This document shows, one piece after another, positions 1-7,539 of a stretch of DNA of 19,926 nt (within the stretch, counting starts at the first letter, position 1; every line of letters starts with the position of its first letter). Source of the stretch: Bacteroidota bacterium (GTDB lineage: Bacteria > Bacteroidota > Bacteroidia > Chitinophagales > Chitinophagaceae); the NCBI GenBank assembly GCA_023411775.1, contig JAEYOL010000186.1, forward strand, positions 1 through 19,926. Direction: 5' to 3'. Under the pieces are notes generated by a model. It was not told where the DNA came from, searched no databases, and worked only from the letters and a program-made list of their open reading frames with translations. Position numbers and translations under genes: made by a program.

Positions 1-2
1 AG

Positions 3-1691
3 ATGCTGAAAAGCAAGCAGGTGCCTGAAGAACAAAATCAACAGTTCAATGAATATGTAGCACAGCTGGAGTTGATGCGTTTGACAGAGAAATATAATTC
101 CATGCTCACCAACAGCAGCAATTTTCCAAGATGGTTTATTGAGAAGCAAAATGCCGACGCCAGCCAGCTGGCCAGCATTTCGTTGGTACGTGAATTTTAT
201 TCAGCCGTTCCCGACAGCGCAGTGAAAGTAACCGATAAAGAGATTGCAGATTATATCAATAAGCACAAAGACGACTATAAGCAGGAAGAATCCCGCAGCA
301 TTTCATATGTAGCGTTTAGTGCGTTGCCAACTGCAGAAGATACTGCTGCGGCAAGAGAAAGGCTGCTCGCTCTGAAACCAGGACTGGACTCTGTTAGTGA
401 TGTAAAACAATACCTCGAAAGCCAGGGTGTAACTACCTATTATGATAGCTATATAAATGGCAAACACATACAAGTGCCACAAAAGGATTCGATATTCAAA
501 ACACCTGTTGGCCAGGTTTATGGCCCCTACCTGGATGGTGGAACTTTCACCATGGCCAAAGTGGTTGGTGCAAGAACACAGCCTGATACAGTGAAGATCC
601 GCCATATCCTGGTGGCCACTTCACAACGCGATCCCCAGACTGGTCAAATGTTTCCCACACGCGACTCCGCAACAGCAAAAAACCTGATTGATAGTATCCA
701 AACCGCGATTCGGAACGGGTCCATATTTGATACATTGGCTGCTAAATTATCGGATGACCCCGGTAGCAAGGATAGAGGCGGTGTATATGAGGATGTAACC
801 GCCGGCAACATGGTACCGGAGTTCAATGATTTTATTTTTGGTAATCCCACCGGAACAAAAGGAGTGGTTAAAACCGATTTTGGATACCACTATATCGAGA
901 TCTTATCGCAAAAAGGAAGTTCACCGGCATACAAGATCGCTTATATCACACAGCCCATTGATGCCAGCCAGGAGACTGATGCTAACGCAAGCAATGAGGC
1001 GACTTTGTTTGCCGGCAACAGCCAGTCAAGAAAAGCATTTGATGAAAATGCTGAAAAGCTTAAAGACAAAGGAATCAATAAGTCATTCGCACAGGATATC
1101 AAGCCAAATGATTTTCAGATCATGGGTCTTGGTGCTTCCCGGGCTTTTGTAAGAAGCATTTACGATGCTGATCTCGGCGACGTATTGCAACCTGAACGGG
1201 TCGGTGAGAATTATGTCGTGGCCATGGTAACCGAGGTTAATAAAAAAGGAACTCAAAGTGTTGAGCGGGCCCGGATACTGGTAGAGCCTATCTTGCGTAA
1301 CCAGAAAAAAGCAGAGCAGATCTCGAAGAATCTTGGAACTATTACAACGCTTGAAGCTGCATCGGCTGCTTTGGGAGGAAAAACAATTGAGAATGTGGAT
1401 AGCCTGCGTATGACGGGTTCGCAATCGAACATCGTAACGGCAGAGCCTAAAGTGATCGGAGCGGCATTCAACCCGGCTAATAAAGGTAAAGTTGTATCAC
1501 AGGCTATTCCTGCTAATAGCGGCGTGTACGTAGTAAGGGTCAACAATGTAACTGCAACCGCTGTTGCTGATGCAAATGTGGCAGAGCAACGCAAATCCAG
1601 GTACCAGGATGCGAAAATGAGGGGTGCTTACCCGCAGCAGGTGCTGATAGAAGCTGCTACAATCAAAGACAACCGGAGTAAATTATATTAA
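3..1691 (+). CDS. Peptidyl-prolyl isomerase, SurA/PpiD type (5'-truncated by window edge)
   Basis: Periplasmic or inner-membrane-anchored foldase that should catalyse proline cis-trans isomerisation and chaperone outer-membrane and secreted proteins. The 562 visible residues include a parvulin (rotamase) domain at about 197-304: the opening RHILV (200-204), the LSDDPGSKDRGG turn (249-260) and the closing FGYHYIEIL (293-301). Residues before it (about 98-190) resemble a first, degenerate parvulin-like segment, and about 310-560 is a Bacteroidota-type C-terminal extension. No signal peptide or N-terminal transmembrane anchor is visible, and family members are usually longer (about 650-710 aa). 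The reading frame is open to the window edge, so the true start almost certainly lies upstream; the ATG at 3 is only the first in-frame one. The gene ends 27 nt before a strong intrinsic terminator. The family call is confident; the choice between PpiD and SurA is not, because the N-terminus is missing. Confidence 0.9.
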   Translation: MLKSKQVPEEQNQQFNEYVAQLELMRLTEKYNSMLTNSSNFPRWFIEKQNADASQLASISLVREFYSAVPDSAVKVTDKEIADYINKHKDDYKQEESRSISYVAFSALPTAEDTAAARERLLALKPGLDSVSDVKQYLESQGVTTYYDSYINGKHIQVPQKDSIFKTPVGQVYGPYLDGGTFTMAKVVGARTQPDTVKIRHILVATSQRDPQTGQMFPTRDSATAKNLIDSIQTAIRNGSIFDTLAAKLSDDPGSKDRGGVYEDVTAGNMVPEFNDFIFGNPTGTKGVVKTDFGYHYIEILSQKGSSPAYKIAYITQPIDASQETDANASNEATLFAGNSQSRKAFDENAEKLKDKGINKSFAQDIKPNDFQIMGLGASRAFVRSIYDADLGDVLQPERVGENYVVAMVTEVNKKGTQSVERARILVEPILRNQKKAEQISKNLGTITTLEAASAALGGKTIENVDSLRMTGSQSNIVTAEPKVIGAAFNPANKGKVVSQAIPANSGVYVVRVNNVTATAVADANVAEQRKSRYQDAKMRGAYPQQVLIEAATIKDNRSKLY

Positions 1692-1717
1692 TTTATAGTC
1701 AACTAATACTAACTGCC

Positions 1718-1747
1718 AGTCCTGCCTATCAAGGCGGGACTTTTTTT
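1718..1747 (+). terminator. Intrinsic terminator after the PPIase gene
   Basis: Stem AGTCCTGCC / GGCGGGACT (nine pairs, one of them G-T) around the six-base loop TATCAA, running straight into seven T residues. It ends the foldase transcript and insulates the DUF2480 gene downstream. Confidence 0.9.
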
Positions 1748-1801
1748 ATCAAACAACAGGCAGGCATCTGTGTTATTATATTTATACTCTCAAAATCAGA
1801 C

Positions 1802-2314
1802 ATGAGCGAACCGATAATCAATAAAGTGGCGGAAAGCGGGATCATAACGATAGATCCGGCGACCTTTATTCCTACTGGCGAGACAGTTGTCTTTGACCTG
1901 AAAGACTATTTGTTTATGGGCCTGATCCTAAAAGAAAAGGATTTTCGGGAGTCACTGAAAAGCCTGGATTGGGAACAATACCGCGACAAAAATGTAGCGC
2001 TCACCTGTACCGCGGATGCCATCATCCCCGTATGGGCGTATATGCTGGTGACATCTAATCTTCAGCCGGTAGCCCGGGAGATTGTGATGGGTGACGAGCA
2101 TGAACTGCAAAAGCAGGTGTTTCTTAAAAATGTTTCTAAACTGGATATCAAATCATTTGAAGATAAGCGGGTCGTGATAAAGGGTTGCTGTGATATTCCC
2201 ATCGGTGACTATGTGTACATGGAGCTAACCAGGTTGCTGAGACCCGTGGTCAAAAGTATAATGTACGGAGAACCCTGTAGTACCGTACCGGTATATAAAA
2301 AGCCGTTGCATTGA
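1802..2314 (+). CDS. DUF2480 family protein
   Basis: A 170-residue soluble protein recognised as DUF2480, a small family largely confined to Bacteroidota with no established function. Typical features visible are the N-terminal NKVAESGIITID stretch (7-18), the FDLKDYLFMGLILKEKDFRE stretch (about 31-50) and the LTCTADAIIPVWAYML core (about 67-82), followed by a conserved C-terminal half with a GCCD motif near 148-151. There is no signal peptide or membrane segment, so a cytoplasmic location is inferred. The gene is monocistronic by layout: a terminator precedes it and corA converges on it 45 bp downstream. A one-mismatch -7 element (TATATTTA, 1777-1784) lies 17 nt before the ATG. Length fits the family. 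Function unknown. Confidence 0.85.
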   Translation: MSEPIINKVAESGIITIDPATFIPTGETVVFDLKDYLFMGLILKEKDFRESLKSLDWEQYRDKNVALTCTADAIIPVWAYMLVTSNLQPVAREIVMGDEHELQKQVFLKNVSKLDIKSFEDKRVVIKGCCDIPIGDYVYMELTRLLRPVVKSIMYGEPCSTVPVYKKPLH

Positions 2315-2326
2315 TAGTTCATAGTA

Positions 2327-2342
2327 GTCGTTTGCAAACGAC
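2327..2342. repeat. 16-bp perfect palindrome between convergent DUF2480 and corA
   Basis: GTCGTTTGCAAACGAC reads identically on both strands, with no spacer. It sits in the 45-bp gap between two convergent stop codons. No T-run follows it on either strand, so it is not a classical intrinsic terminator; it could still act as a two-way transcription block or a protein-binding site. Function inferred from position only. Confidence 0.5.
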
Positions 2343-2359
2343 CCACATTTTGCTGGATA

Positions 2360-3469
2360 TCAAAACCATCCTCGTTTTTTAAAGGCATAGATCATCCAGA
2401 TGGGGATGATGAACATGATCGACACCGCGATCCAGAATCCATATTGATTGTGGAGGTATGGAACGGTGTCAAAGTTCATCCCGAAGATTCCACCAATGAC
2501 GGTTGCCGGCGCCAGCAGGCAGGTCACAATCGCCATCACTTTCATTACTTCGTTCATTTTCAGGTTTACATTATTGATGTATAGATCTTGCATACTCACC
2601 ATGATATCGCGATAGTTTTCCGTCAGGTCAATGGCCTGGATGATATGATCGTAAATATCTTTATAGTACTTGGTGTTGCGATCATCCAACAGCTCACTTT
2701 CACTGCGTAAAATACCACTCACCAGGTCGCGGACAGGAACAGTATTACGCTTTAACACAATGAGCTCCTTTCGCAGCTGGTTTATCTTTGCCAGCGATCT
2801 TTTATTGCTGTTGCGAATTACCTCTTCCTCGAGTGCTTCGATCCTGTCGCCCAGTTTTTCCATCACGAGGAAATAATTGTCTACGATCATATCAAGCATA
2901 GAATAGCAGAGATAATCGGCGCTCCGCTGTCGGGCTTTGCTGGTAGCCATTTTTAAACGCTCCCGCAGGGGATTAAAAACATCGCGGGTGGCATCTTCCT
3001 GGAATGTAACGACAAAATCGCGACCCAGGACAATGCTGATCTGCTCCTGTTCAACCGTTTGCTTGGTGTCGTTATAATAAAGCATATTCAACAGGCAGAA
3101 CATGACACCATCCACCTCGTCCATCTTCGGTCTTTGATTGACGCTTAGAATATCTTCAATCAGTAGCGGGTGAATTTCAAAGTGGCTGCAAAATGCTTCG
3201 ACATCAGCTTTTCGAAGACCATCGATATTGATCCAGCTAATCCGTTTGCTGGATTTGTAGGTAAAGCTGTCATCTATTTTTGATAAACGTCTTTCTTCAA
3301 GCGTCGTTCCATCATAGTCAAACGCGTAGATCATTACGTCTTTTGCTTCCTCCCTCTGTGGAATGACGGTGGGATTGACGGACAAAATTTCCTTGGTACG
3401 CTGGGTGCCAAAAAGGTTTGGTAGGTATAAATACCTCAGGTACTTCTCCGGTTTCAGTTTGACATTCAT
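2360..3469 (-). CDS. corA: CorA-family magnesium/cobalt transporter
   Basis: Inner-membrane pentameric channel for Mg2+ (and Co2+/Ni2+) uptake. The 369 residues show the CorA plan: a large N-terminal cytoplasmic domain (1 to about 240), a long stalk helix (about 200-310), TM1 (about 310-329) ending in the signature GMN motif at 330-332, the short periplasmic loop, TM2 (about 344-362) and a basic C-terminal tail (KKRGWF). The length is slightly above that of E. coli CorA. The ATG at 3469 is the only good start. Four nt upstream of it is TAACTTTC (3481 down to 3474), one base off the Bacteroidota -7 element. It is divergent from the brkB-like gene and convergent with DUF2480. No M-box riboswitch-like leader is possible in the short upstream gap, so any Mg2+ regulation is probably allosteric through the protein. 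Confidence 0.95.
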   Translation of the reverse strand: MNVKLKPEKYLRYLYLPNLFGTQRTKEILSVNPTVIPQREEAKDVMIYAFDYDGTTLEERRLSKIDDSFTYKSSKRISWINIDGLRKADVEAFCSHFEIHPLLIEDILSVNQRPKMDEVDGVMFCLLNMLYYNDTKQTVEQEQISIVLGRDFVVTFQEDATRDVFNPLRERLKMATSKARQRSADYLCYSMLDMIVDNYFLVMEKLGDRIEALEEEVIRNSNKRSLAKINQLRKELIVLKRNTVPVRDLVSGILRSESELLDDRNTKYYKDIYDHIIQAIDLTENYRDIMVSMQDLYINNVNLKMNEVMKVMAIVTCLLAPATVIGGIFGMNFDTVPYLHNQYGFWIAVSIMFIIPIWMIYAFKKRGWF

Positions 3470-3473
3470 TAAA

Positions 3474-3481
3474 GAAAGTTA
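3474..3481 (-). promoter_or_regulatory. Candidate -7 element for corA (TAACTTTC)
   Basis: Seven of eight positions match TAnnTTTG, and it ends 4 nt before the corA ATG, the same geometry as the exact matches at kdsB, suhB, the S41 gene and the gene at 19266. No clear -33 TTTG is visible. Confidence 0.4.
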
Positions 3482-3549
3482 GTAAAGAATAGTAAGAAAA
3501 GGTGTTAATGAGGGATGGCTTAATTTTAAACTGGATCAAAAACAGTAAT

Positions 3550-4485
3550 ATGGGAAAAAACGCCGGTAATCATGGTAAGCGTTCCTATCAGAGTCTTTGG
3601 ACAATGCTCAAAATGAGCTTTGCCGAATTGAAGAAGAACAATCCGCTCCGGATGTCGGGCGCCACCGCGTTCTTTACCACTTTTGCACTGCCTCCGATCC
3701 TGTTGATATTATTCCAATTGTTCAGCCTGTTTCTTAACAAGAGGCTTTTAGGCCGCGAGATGATGGAGTTGATTACAAGTACATTTGGAAAGGATGGTGC
3801 GGAGCAGGTGTTGCGGACAGCGCGTGGTTTTTACCAGCTGGCCAGCAGGTGGTGGATTGCCGCCGGTGGATTTTTATTCCTGGTCTTTGTTGCTACCACA
3901 CTTTTTGGCGTTATAAAAAATTCACTGAACGATATCTGGAAAATCGGCGTTAAGGAAAGGCCTGGTTTTTTATTCAGTTTGAGGTTAAGGGCTCGTTCAC
4001 TGGGTGTGATCCTGGTAGCCGGTATTTTGTTCCTGGCGGGAATCCTGTTGGATAGTTTTGAGCTGATTGCCGGTAAATATATGGAAGAGCAATGGTCCAA
4101 CATGGGAAAATATTTTTCCGGAGCCTTAAATGAGATCGTAAGTGCGGTAATCGTTACAGCCTGGTTTGTCGTGTTATTTCGATACCTGGCAGATGGTCGT
4201 CCATCATGGCGGGTCGCAATGGCGGGAGGCGTACTCACTGGTCTGTTATTTTCGATAGGGAAAGAAATTTTGTCCATTTTAATGAGCAATAGTAATCTCA
4301 CTACAATCTATGGCACATCTGGCTCTATTGTTTTGATCCTGCTGTTTGTTTTCTATTCTTCGTTTATTTTGTACTTCGGGGCGGCCTTTGTAAAGGTCTA
4401 TTCTGAGAGTATTGGAGACTTGCCAAAACTGATCAATAAAGCATACCGCTACAAAGTGCAGGCAATTGCAGAGACAAAGGCCTGA
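3550..4485 (+). CDS. YihY/virulence factor BrkB family membrane protein
   Basis: Polytopic inner-membrane protein of the YihY/BrkB family (once called ribonuclease BN in error); its transport or envelope role is unproven. With the ATG at 3550 it has 311 residues and about six hydrophobic helices (38-62, 103-123, 150-170, 195-211, 222-244, 258-282). Family hallmarks are the NPLRMSGATAFFTTFALPP opening (31-49), the SLNDIWKI loop (125-132) and the last helix SSFILYFGAAF (270-280). The frame stays open to a GTG at 3502 and an ATG at 3508; 3550 is preferred because it leaves about 80 bp for promoters between it and divergent corA. A near -7 element (TAATTTTA, 3521-3528) lies 21 nt upstream of 3550. 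The stop codon directly abuts that of the convergent clc gene. Confident on family, moderate on start. Confidence 0.9.
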   Translation: MGKNAGNHGKRSYQSLWTMLKMSFAELKKNNPLRMSGATAFFTTFALPPILLILFQLFSLFLNKRLLGREMMELITSTFGKDGAEQVLRTARGFYQLASRWWIAAGGFLFLVFVATTLFGVIKNSLNDIWKIGVKERPGFLFSLRLRARSLGVILVAGILFLAGILLDSFELIAGKYMEEQWSNMGKYFSGALNEIVSAVIVTAWFVVLFRYLADGRPSWRVAMAGGVLTGLLFSIGKEILSILMSNSNLTTIYGTSGSIVLILLFVFYSSFILYFGAAFVKVYSESIGDLPKLINKAYRYKVQAIAETKA

Positions 4486-6270
4486 TTATTCATAGAGGTC
4501 GCCATGTGAAGCGAGCACTTCACGATACTTATTAAAAAGTTTAGTTTTTGAAATAAAGCCGACAAATTTCCGATCATTATCAAGCACGGGTAAATGCCAG
4601 CTCTGGGTAGTGTCGAACTTATCCATTACTTCGTGCATTTTTTGATTGATGTTTATAGTTGCAGCTGGTTTTTTTAGTAGGGCATCGATCGATAAACTGT
4701 CGAATAGATCCGGTTGAAATAAATAATGTTTGATATCATTGATTTCGATGATCCCGGCAAAATGACCGCTGGCGTTTTTAACAGCGAAGACATTTTTTTT
4801 ACTTTTCTTGATTGTTTCTACCAGGTCACGCAATTTATTATCGATAGGAATGACTTCAAGCTGGTCCTGCAGCAGCTCTTCAAGTCTCATGGTTGTTAGA
4901 ATATTTTTTTCTTTCCGATGTGTGAATATTTGTCCTTCCAGTGCCAGCTGTTTGGTTTCCATTGAAAATGGCTCATAGCTTTTAACAATAAAAAAGGAAA
5001 TGGATGAAACCAGCATGAGTGGGATAAATAGTTCATAGCCGTTAGTGATCTCAGCGATTAAAAAAATAGCTGACAAGGGACAGTACATTACGCCACTTAG
5101 AACCCCAGCCATGCCCACCAGGCTGAAGTTGCCTTCCGGCATTTTTAACCAGCCGGTAATATTGATAAGTTTGGATAAAAAATATCCAAGGAATGCGCCC
5201 GCGAAAAGTGAAGGTGCAAAGTTTCCGCCGTTGCCACCGCTACCAATGGTAATAGCTGCAGCAATGGGTTTCAGCAAAACGATCAGGCCGGCAAATATTA
5301 CCAGGGACCAGTTTTCATCCAGGAAGCTCAGCATGATATTATTATCATTTAACAATCCCGGATTTCCACCTGCCACCTGTTTCACAACATCATAACCCTC
5401 ACCAAAAAGCGGTGGGAAAAAAAAGTATAAGCAGACCAGAAACAAGCCCCCAATTATTGCCTTGGTATATGGGTTTAATTTCCAGCCATGGATCTTTTTC
5501 TCAGACCTTTTAAAAACCCGCGCATAGTACAAGGCAGTAAATCCTGCCATTACACCTAATAGTATATACAAGGGGACATTGCGGTAGTTAAAATTTTCCT
5601 GCAGGATAAAATTAAATAGAAATGATTCCTGCAGGATGATGCGTGAGCACAATGCACCTACTACCGACGAAATTATCAGCGGGATAAAATAACTTACCAC
5701 AATAGTTTCAGTAAGTAACACCTCGATCGCAAAGATGACGCCTGCGATAGGCGCATTAAATACTGCAGCAATACCGGCAGCGGCGCCACACCCGATCAGC
5801 AGGGTTCGCTCCCGGTAGTCGAGGTCACTAATGCGGGCAATATTGGAACCGATAGCGGAGCCCGTCGATACGATGGGAGATTCCAGACCGGCAGAACCTC
5901 CGAGTCCAACCGTAAAAGAACTTGTGATCACGTGCTGGTAGGTGTGGCGCAGGGCAATAAAAGAAGATCTGCCAGCGATAGCGCGGAGGACCAATGCAAT
6001 GCCTTTTTCAAGGTATCCACCAAAAAACCGTTTTACAATTATTACTGTTATCAGCAATGCTGCCACTGGAAAAAATAAGTAGGCATAGCGACTTATATCC
6101 ATTTCTTTAATCGACACCTGGAGGTGATGTACCAGTGTTTTTAATAATACAGCAGTCAGTCCAGAAGCCAGGCCGACCAGGGTGGCGATGATGATAATAT
6201 ATTGTACGCGGCTGATTTTTGTACGAAGGAAGAGAACGATATATTGGTATGGCTTTTTTAATAAACGCAT
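4486..6270 (-). CDS. ClC-type chloride channel/antiporter with C-terminal CBS pair
   Basis: Inner-membrane anion carrier of the ClC family, 594 residues. About ten hydrophobic helices span 22-430, and a cytoplasmic CBS-domain pair follows (about 458-590). The gating glutamate motif GLESP is at 128-132 (E130 matches E148 of E. coli ClC-ec1). GGNFAP at 348-353 and NGYELFIP at 410-417 (Y412 matches Y445) also fit. Two positions are atypical: the first selectivity motif GSGIP is replaced by EKGIA (88-92), so the central serine is a lysine; and the internal proton glutamate (E203 in ClC-ec1) is V184 in FAIEVL, as in eukaryotic ClC channels. Whether it is an H+/Cl- exchanger, an uncoupled carrier or specific for another anion cannot be told from sequence. 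A near -7 element (6297-6304) lies 26 nt upstream of the ATG, followed by a long intergenic region. Confidence 0.93.
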   Translation of the reverse strand: MRLLKKPYQYIVLFLRTKISRVQYIIIIATLVGLASGLTAVLLKTLVHHLQVSIKEMDISRYAYLFFPVAALLITVIIVKRFFGGYLEKGIALVLRAIAGRSSFIALRHTYQHVITSSFTVGLGGSAGLESPIVSTGSAIGSNIARISDLDYRERTLLIGCGAAAGIAAVFNAPIAGVIFAIEVLLTETIVVSYFIPLIISSVVGALCSRIILQESFLFNFILQENFNYRNVPLYILLGVMAGFTALYYARVFKRSEKKIHGWKLNPYTKAIIGGLFLVCLYFFFPPLFGEGYDVVKQVAGGNPGLLNDNNIMLSFLDENWSLVIFAGLIVLLKPIAAAITIGSGGNGGNFAPSLFAGAFLGYFLSKLINITGWLKMPEGNFSLVGMAGVLSGVMYCPLSAIFLIAEITNGYELFIPLMLVSSISFFIVKSYEPFSMETKQLALEGQIFTHRKEKNILTTMRLEELLQDQLEVIPIDNKLRDLVETIKKSKKNVFAVKNASGHFAGIIEINDIKHYLFQPDLFDSLSIDALLKKPAATININQKMHEVMDKFDTTQSWHLPVLDNDRKFVGFISKTKLFNKYREVLASHGDLYE

Positions 6271-6296
6271 ATTGTTGCCTGGAAATAAATAATTGG

Positions 6297-6304
6297 TAAA
6301 GATA
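6297..6304 (-). promoter_or_regulatory. Candidate -7 element for the ClC gene (TATCTTTA)
   Basis: Seven of eight positions match TAnnTTTG on the minus strand, 26 nt upstream of the clc ATG. This would give a short 5' leader of roughly 20 nt. No convincing -33 element was seen. Confidence 0.35.
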
Positions 6305-6522
6305 AGCTGCAGTGGCTAATAGGGAATTCAGGCAGCCAATCAAAAAAGCTCAAATGGCAACTAAATCAGTTTATTTGTGTGAGCGATTTTGGAAGCGGGA
6401 ATGGGAGTTGTTTGATCTATTTAAGTTGGAAGTAGTAAAGTTTTTTCCGCTGAAATATTGGAGCGTAAATTAATGCTGCGCCTGTATATAGATCTTTTCA
6501 AATGAACAATTAATAGTCATAA

Positions 6523-6576
6523 TTTGATTTCAGATCAAAACCCCTGCGGGGCCCTCCCTCCCCCGCCTCCACCTCC
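6523..6576 (-). repeat. Structured GC-rich cluster with G-quadruplex motif and two hairpins
   Basis: On the minus strand 6564 down to 6541 reads G5-A-G3-A-G3, then the 7-nt loop CCCCGCA, then G4, which satisfies the G3+N1-7 four-run quadruplex rule; it is preceded by four GG doublets (6576-6566). The last part can alternatively fold as the hairpin CCCC-TGC-GGGG (plus strand 6541-6551). Immediately to its left is a second inverted repeat, TTTGAT-TTCAG-ATCAAA (6523-6539). Folding is predicted by eye only; the function is unknown. Confidence 0.5.
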
Positions 6577-6810
6577 ATTGGACTGGCTGAACGGTGTCAA
6601 ATCTCGTACCTGTCAGGAATTCTATCCCGATTATACTACAAAATCCAACAGCTCAACCTGAAGTAGTTCAGCTAAATCAATCCGGCATAAACCTTCAACG
6701 AAAGTCTATCCCTCTGCTACAAAAAAGAATCAATTCTATGGTAAATATCGCTTACTGTTCATGCAAAACCAAGGGGAAAAGACGCTCTTAAAATAGAAAA
6801 AAACGAGGGA

Positions 6811-7527
6811 TTATAGCATGCCTTTCGCTCTTGCCAGGTCTTCCGGCGTATCGATCGCCAGGCTCTTGAAATCAACCAGGGCCATGCGTATGGAGACACC
6901 ATTTTCAAGGTAGCGTAACTGTTCAAGTTTTTCTGCCTGTTCAAGTACAGAAGCAGGCCACTTCGTGAACTTAAGTAAGGCCTCTTTGCGAAACCCATAA
7001 ACACCTATATGGAGATAATGAGCTATATCGATTCTTGTATTGGCCGTATGAGGTATTACGCTACGGCTAAAATATAAAGCGTCCCTATTTTTGTTCACCA
7101 CCACTTTTACAGAACTGGTTTTTGATACGTCTTCATCTTCGGTAAATTTCCGCATCAGGGAGCCTACCATTACCGAGGGGTCATCAAACAGGTGGACGAG
7201 TTTGGCCAGCGGCTCCTTTTGAATAAAAGGCTCATCGCCCTGTACATTGATGATTACATCTACATCGAGTTCTTCGGCCGCCTCAGCAATGCGATCACTC
7301 CCGCTTTCGTGAGTTCGTTTACTCATCATTGCCTCGCCACCATTGGACACGATCTCGTTATAAATAATGTCGCTGTCGGTTACAACGATCACCTTATCGA
7401 AAAGCTGTGTGGCCACGGTAGCATCATAGGTGTGACTTATCACGGTTTTATTACCCAGCGTCTGCATCAATTTGGCGGGGAACCGCGAAGCAGCATAACG
7501 GGCGGGAATCATGGCAATTTTTTTCAT
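6811..7527 (-). CDS. kdsB: 3-deoxy-manno-octulosonate cytidylyltransferase
   Basis: Cytoplasmic enzyme that activates Kdo with CTP to CMP-Kdo, the donor for the inner core of lipopolysaccharide. The 238 residues (family about 240-255) show the nucleotide-binding start IPARYAASRFPAKL (7-20; R10, R15, K19), HESGSDRIAEA (73-83), the metal-binding NVQGDEPFI (94-102; D98) and the second metal aspartate in AIDTPEDL (224-231; D226). It is the last gene of a minus-strand set (DUF2007, hydroxylase, kdsB), with 9 bp to the hydroxylase stop. An exact TAnnTTTG element (7532-7539) sits 4 nt before its ATG and overlaps the upstream stop codon, so it may also have its own promoter and a nearly leaderless transcript. 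No other Kdo-pathway gene is adjacent. Confidence 0.97.
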   Translation of the reverse strand: MKKIAMIPARYAASRFPAKLMQTLGNKTVISHTYDATVATQLFDKVIVVTDSDIIYNEIVSNGGEAMMSKRTHESGSDRIAEAAEELDVDVIINVQGDEPFIQKEPLAKLVHLFDDPSVMVGSLMRKFTEDEDVSKTSSVKVVVNKNRDALYFSRSVIPHTANTRIDIAHYLHIGVYGFRKEALLKFTKWPASVLEQAEKLEQLRYLENGVSIRMALVDFKSLAIDTPEDLARAKGML

Positions 7528-7531
7528 GCTG

Positions 7532-7539
7532 CAAAACTA
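7532..7539 (-). promoter_or_regulatory. Candidate -7 element for kdsB (TAGTTTTG)
   Basis: Exact match to TAnnTTTG on the minus strand, followed by CAGC and the kdsB ATG. Its first three bases are the TAG stop codon of the upstream hydroxylase gene. The implied transcription start falls at or next to the start codon. Confidence 0.5.

Larger units (their letters stand above)
6271..6810. other. 540-bp intergenic region between clc and kdsB
   Basis: No gene is supported here. From left to right it holds the presumed clc promoter (about 6290-6330), about 200 bp of AT-rich sequence with nothing recognisable, a structured GC-rich cluster (6523-6576), and about 230 bp of sequence with no recognisable content. 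An open frame from a GTG at 6594 to 6791 (65 codons) has no recognisable protein, no promoter or good ribosome-binding site. The minus-strand run of seven T just after kdsB (near 6798-6804) has no obvious preceding stem. The region may hold a decayed gene or an unannotated RNA; neither is shown. Confidence 0.5.

Noticed and set aside
3470..3549. Mg2+-sensing leader (M-box) for corA
   Set aside because: The corA upstream gap is too short and the predicted transcript starts at or near the ATG.
3502..3549. Longer start for the BrkB-family gene (GTG 3502 or ATG 3508)
   Set aside because: It would leave only about 33-38 bp for two divergent promoters. The ATG at 3550 gives a normal N-terminus; the longer forms remain possible.
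6594..6791. A 65-codon open frame on the plus strand from a GTG in the clc/kdsB spacer
   Set aside because: No recognisable protein, no promoter or ribosome-binding site, non-ATG start. The other frames here hold short open stretches broken by stops (one starts with a proline run from the C-rich tract), which gives no clear sign of a decayed gene.
6798..6804. Terminator for kdsB
   Set aside because: There is a minus-strand run of seven T but no stem in front of it; a Rho-dependent or undefined end is as likely.
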